From the NCBI RefSeq assembly GCF_943733665.1, contig NZ_OX030782.1, positions 4,884,501-4,948,500 of the forward strand: a stretch of 64,000 nucleotides of DNA, read 5' to 3'. The position numbers were made by a program, and so were the translations under genes. Positions 61,335-64,000 of this stretch are shown here, in pieces; position 1 is the first letter of the stretch, and each line of letters begins with the position of its first letter. Below the pieces are notes generated by a model. The model was not told the origin of the DNA. It saw only the letters and a list, made by a program, of their open reading frames with translations, and did no database searches. This DNA comes from Aquimarina sp. Aq107. GTDB taxonomy: Bacteria; Bacteroidota; Bacteroidia; Flavobacteriales; Flavobacteriaceae.

Positions 61335-63233
61335 ATGAGTGATGCCTTAAAACATGAATGCGGAATAGCATTTATTAGACTACTAAAACCATTAGAGTAT
61401 TATAAGGAGAAATACGGAAGTGCATTTTATGGAGTAAATAAAATGTATCTGATGATGGAAAAGCAACATAATCGTGGACAAGATGGAGCCGGATTTTCAA
61501 GTATTAAATTAGATACACCTCCAGGTGAGAGATATATTAGTAGAGTTCGTTCGAGTGACTCTCAACCAATTCAGCATATATTCTCTCAGATTAATGACAG
61601 AATTAATAAAGAACTTGTCGAACATCCAGAGTATGCTGATGATGTTGATTTACAGAAAAAAAACATTCCATATATAGGAGAGGTTCTTTTAGGTCATGTC
61701 CGTTATGGAACTTTTGGAAAAAACAGTGTAGAAAGTGTTCATCCGTTTTTGAGACAAAATAATTGGATGCATCGTAATCTTATTGTTGCTGGAAATTTTA
61801 ATATGACCAATAACAATGTTTTATTTGACAACCTAGTGCGACTAGGTCAGCATCCAAAAGATCACGTTGATACCGTTACCGTGATGGAGAAAATTGGACA
61901 TTTTTTGGATTCTGAAGTAGCTAAATTATATAAGAAACTGAAGAAAGAAGGTTTTAGTAAAGTTGATGCATCTCCACAAATTGTAGAAAGATTAAACGTT
62001 GCCAAAATACTTAAAAAATCTTCAAGAGATTGGGATGGAGGATATGCAATGGCTGGAATGTTAGGACATGGAGATGCTTTTGTGCTTAGAGATCCTGCAG
62101 GAATAAGACCTGCTTATTATTATCAGGATGATGAGGTAGTTGTAGTAGCTTCAGAAAGACCAGTGATTCAAACGGTGTTTAATGTTCCTTTTGATAAAGT
62201 GATTGAATTGGATCCTGGAAAAGCCATTATTGTTAAAAAGAATGGAAAAACATCAATAAGTAAAATTATTGAACCTTTAGAAAGAAAAGCGTGTTCTTTT
62301 GAACGTATTTATTTTTCTAGAGGTAGTGATGCCGAAATTTATGAAGAAAGAAAAAAACTAGGTAAACTTATAATGCCACAGGTGTTAAAAGAAATTAATC
62401 ACGATACAGTGAATACAGTATTTTCTTTTATTCCTAATACAGCAGAAACTTCCTTTTACGGAATGGTAGAGGCAGCTCAGGACGAGTTAAATAAACAAAA
62501 AAATGAAACAATACTTTCTGAAAAAGATTCATTAACCGATGAGCGTTTATCAGAAATACTTTCTGCTAGACTTAGAACAGAAAAATTAGCTATTAAAGAT
62601 GCTAAACTAAGAACGTTTATTACCGAAGACAGCAGCAGAGATGATTTAGTGGCTCACGTATATGATGTTACATATGGTGTAGTAAAATCTGAAGATAATT
62701 TAGTGATCATAGATGATAGTATCGTAAGAGGTACCACACTAAAGAAGAGTATAATTAAGATGCTTGATAGACTGAAGCCAAAAAAGATTATTGTAGTTTC
62801 TTCTGCACCGCAGATTCGTTATCCGGATTGTTATGGAATTGATATGGCTAGACTAGAAGGGCTTATTGCCTTTAAAGCTTCATTAGCTTTATTAAAAGAG
62901 AATGGTAATTATGATTTAGTAGAACAGGTATATGAAAAGTGTAAAGCTCAGGAGAATCTAGCAGATGAAGATGTTCAGAATTTTGTAAAAGAAATATATG
63001 AAGGTTTTACTGATCAAGAAATAAGTGATAAGATCGCTGAATTATTAAGTGATGAAACTGTAAATGCAGAAATAAAAATTATTTATCAAACAGTTGACAA
63101 TCTACATATTGCGTGCCCTAAGAATTTAGGAGATTGGTACTTTACAGGAGATTATCCTACTATAGGAGGTAATAGAGTAGTGAACAAAGCATTTATAAAC
63201 TTTTTCGAAGGTAAAGATGAGCGAGCGTACTAA
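61335..63233 (+). CDS. purF: Amidophosphoribosyltransferase-like class II glutamine amidotransferase
   Basis: 632 residues. A short propeptide (MSDALKHE) precedes the nucleophile C9 in ECGIAFIR. The N-terminal glutaminase domain has HNRGQDGAGFSS and GHVRYGTFGKNSVES. The C-terminal phosphoribosyltransferase domain has the PRPP loop VIIDDSIVRGTTLKK. It makes phosphoribosylamine from PRPP and glutamine, the first step of purine synthesis. It is about 125 residues longer than E. coli PurF (505), with extra segments in both domains, as in other Bacteroidota. The C-terminal VNKAFINFFEGKDERAY extension is specific to this branch. Some relatives may have a modified role, so a small reserve applies. 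Confidence 0.9.
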   Translation: MSDALKHECGIAFIRLLKPLEYYKEKYGSAFYGVNKMYLMMEKQHNRGQDGAGFSSIKLDTPPGERYISRVRSSDSQPIQHIFSQINDRINKELVEHPEYADDVDLQKKNIPYIGEVLLGHVRYGTFGKNSVESVHPFLRQNNWMHRNLIVAGNFNMTNNNVLFDNLVRLGQHPKDHVDTVTVMEKIGHFLDSEVAKLYKKLKKEGFSKVDASPQIVERLNVAKILKKSSRDWDGGYAMAGMLGHGDAFVLRDPAGIRPAYYYQDDEVVVVASERPVIQTVFNVPFDKVIELDPGKAIIVKKNGKTSISKIIEPLERKACSFERIYFSRGSDAEIYEERKKLGKLIMPQVLKEINHDTVNTVFSFIPNTAETSFYGMVEAAQDELNKQKNETILSEKDSLTDERLSEILSARLRTEKLAIKDAKLRTFITEDSSRDDLVAHVYDVTYGVVKSEDNLVIIDDSIVRGTTLKKSIIKMLDRLKPKKIIVVSSAPQIRYPDCYGIDMARLEGLIAFKASLALLKENGNYDLVEQVYEKCKAQENLADEDVQNFVKEIYEGFTDQEISDKIAELLSDETVNAEIKIIYQTVDNLHIACPKNLGDWYFTGDYPTIGGNRVVNKAFINFFEGKDERAY

Positions 63234-63386
63234 AAAATTAATTTTCTGCGTTGTTAAAATCAGTTAATTTGTGTATTTCAACAAGTATTTTAGCTTTTCA
63301 TCTAAAACATTTTTACACAATGAAATAACGCTTTATATTAGCAGAGCCATAGCATAAGTAGGTTAAGTTCATGGTAGATTTGGGGC

Positions 63387-63415
63387 AAAAAAAGGTGGAC
63401 TTTCCACCTTTTTTT
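63387..63415 (+). terminator. Intrinsic terminator after the purF-like gene
   Basis: 13-bp perfect stem (63387-63399 with 63403-63415), CTT loop, ending in a run of T's. The 150 bp between the purF-like stop and this hairpin hold nothing I can name. Confidence 0.9.
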
Positions 63416-63445
63416 ATTTTATAATATTTCGTAAAATATTTATAT

Positions 63446-63479
63446 AAAAAAAAGAGTCGTACATAATACGACTCTTTTT
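63446..63479 (-). terminator. Intrinsic terminator for the superoxide dismutase gene
   Basis: 13-bp stem (63449-63461 with 63467-63479) and CATAA loop; the A-run at 63446-63453 supplies the T tail on the minus strand. It lies about 20 bp past the sod stop codon and back to back with the purF terminator. Confidence 0.9.
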
Positions 63480-63499
63480 CTTTTTATATAGTTGAAGTA

Positions 63500-64000
63500 T
63501 TATTTACCCTTGGCATATCTGCTAGAAACTTCATCCCAATTAATTACGTTAAAGAAAGCGTTAATATAATCAGGTCTGCGATTTTGATAATTTAAGTAAT
63601 AAGCATGTTCCCAAACATCTAACCCTAAAATTGGAGTACCTCCACAACCAGTACCTGGCATTAATGGATTATCCTGATTTGGAGTTGAGCAAACTTCTAC
63701 TTTACCGCCTTCTAGAACACAAAGCCAAGCCCATCCAGAACCAAATTGAGTTGCAGCAGCTTTAGAAAAAGCATCCTTAAAAGCTTCAAAAGAGCCAAAA
63801 GCATTATTGATTGCATCAGCTAGTTCACCAGAAGGAGCACCTCCTCCATTTGGAGACATGATTTCCCAAAATAAGCTGTGGTTATAAAAACCACCACCAT
63901 TATTTCTAACAGCTCCATTAGACATATCTAGGTTTATCAGAATATTTTCTATAGTCTTACCGTCTAAATCTGTACCAGAAATAGCCGCATTTAATTTACT
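63500..64000 (-). CDS. Superoxide dismutase (Mn/Fe type), C-terminal part
   Basis: The reverse-strand frame is open from 64000 (N-terminus outside the window) to the stop at 63500; 166 codons are visible. NGGGFYNHSLFWEIMSPNGGG, GSGWAWLCVLEGGKVEV, NQDNPLMPG and LDVWEHAYYLNYQNRRPDYI carry the metal-binding Asp and His ligands of the family. The NQDNPL Gln and the NGGG motif are closer to Mn-type than Fe-type enzymes, but cambialistic use is possible. The enzyme dismutates superoxide; no signal peptide can be judged. An internal Met at 63925 is not the start because the conserved sequence continues upstream. Confidence 0.95.
   Translation of the reverse strand, partial: SKLNAAISGTDLDGKTIENILINLDMSNGAVRNNGGGFYNHSLFWEIMSPNGGGAPSGELADAINNAFGSFEAFKDAFSKAAATQFGSGWAWLCVLEGGKVEVCSTPNQDNPLMPGTGCGGTPILGLDVWEHAYYLNYQNRRPDYINAFFNVINWDEVSSRYAKGK

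Noticed and set aside
63234..63386. Possible small RNA between the purF-like gene and its terminator
   Set aside because: No promoter, stable fold or known RNA family could be recognised; most simply the 3' untranslated region.
1..64000. tRNA, rRNA, transposase, integrase or phage genes
   Set aside because: None recognised on either strand by reading; a covariance-model search would be needed to exclude small RNAs.

Overview
The window is AT-rich DNA from a member of the Bacteroidota, almost certainly a marine-type Flavobacteriaceae; an Aquimarina-like genus is only a guess. The evidence is type IX secretion (T9SS) C-terminal sorting domains, many Sec lipoproteins with an acidic stretch after the lipobox Cys, flavobacterial -7 promoter elements (TAnnTTTG), an IPExxxVDY-family protein next to pyruvate kinase, and a two-component regulator-propeller hybrid kinase. 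No rRNA, tRNA, CRISPR array, transposase or phage gene was seen.

Layout. 1-1627: start of a suf Fe-S assembly operon (sufA-like, then sufB running off the left edge). 1962-5120: LytTR response regulator, its membrane histidine kinase, and a lipoprotein whose promoter carries two 9-bp direct repeats at a 21-bp period, the geometry of LytTR operators. 5191-15238 (all minus): a surface/metal cluster with an MbnH-like di-heme enzyme and its MbnP-like partner, two seven-repeat propeller lipoproteins, and three choice-of-anchor-B proteins (two T9SS-sorted, one lipoprotein broken by a 9-T tract). 15450-25981: mostly housekeeping genes (thiL, a BrnQ-type transporter, hydrolase, second di-heme peroxidase, VOC protein, aminopeptidase P, Asp-box propeller). 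26080-32654: two membrane-anchored GAF-AraC regulators flanking a 1292-residue hybrid two-component system. 32793-49373: an accessory region of lipoproteins, small exported proteins, an Rnl2-like RNA ligase, collagen-like lipoproteins and a T9SS beta-helix protein. 49402-64000: DUF2721 protein, PAS kinase plus single-domain response regulator, then core genes (pyk, rnc, fabF, acpP, purN, rnhA), a tandem pair of astacin-like proteases, a PfkB kinase, purF-like amidotransferase, and the end of a superoxide dismutase gene.

The most striking signal is a 31-bp interrupted palindrome present five times between 32660 and 45186. In every copy it is followed, after exactly 22 bp, by a -7 element TAnnTTT(G/A), and then by a lipoprotein gene. 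No conserved -33 TTG is present. This looks like an undescribed activator-dependent (or alternative-sigma) promoter class controlling a surface-lipoprotein regulon. The GAF-AraC and hybrid regulators directly upstream of the first copy are the obvious candidate regulators, but that link is inference.

The LytTR regulator with its own putative operator, and the MbnP/MbnH pair beside repeat-rich surface proteins, are the next most useful leads. Start codons were revised from the longest open frame where promoter, terminator or signal-peptide evidence demanded it (15238, 16053, 32793, 37124, 38779, 42426, 45244, 47445, 56326).
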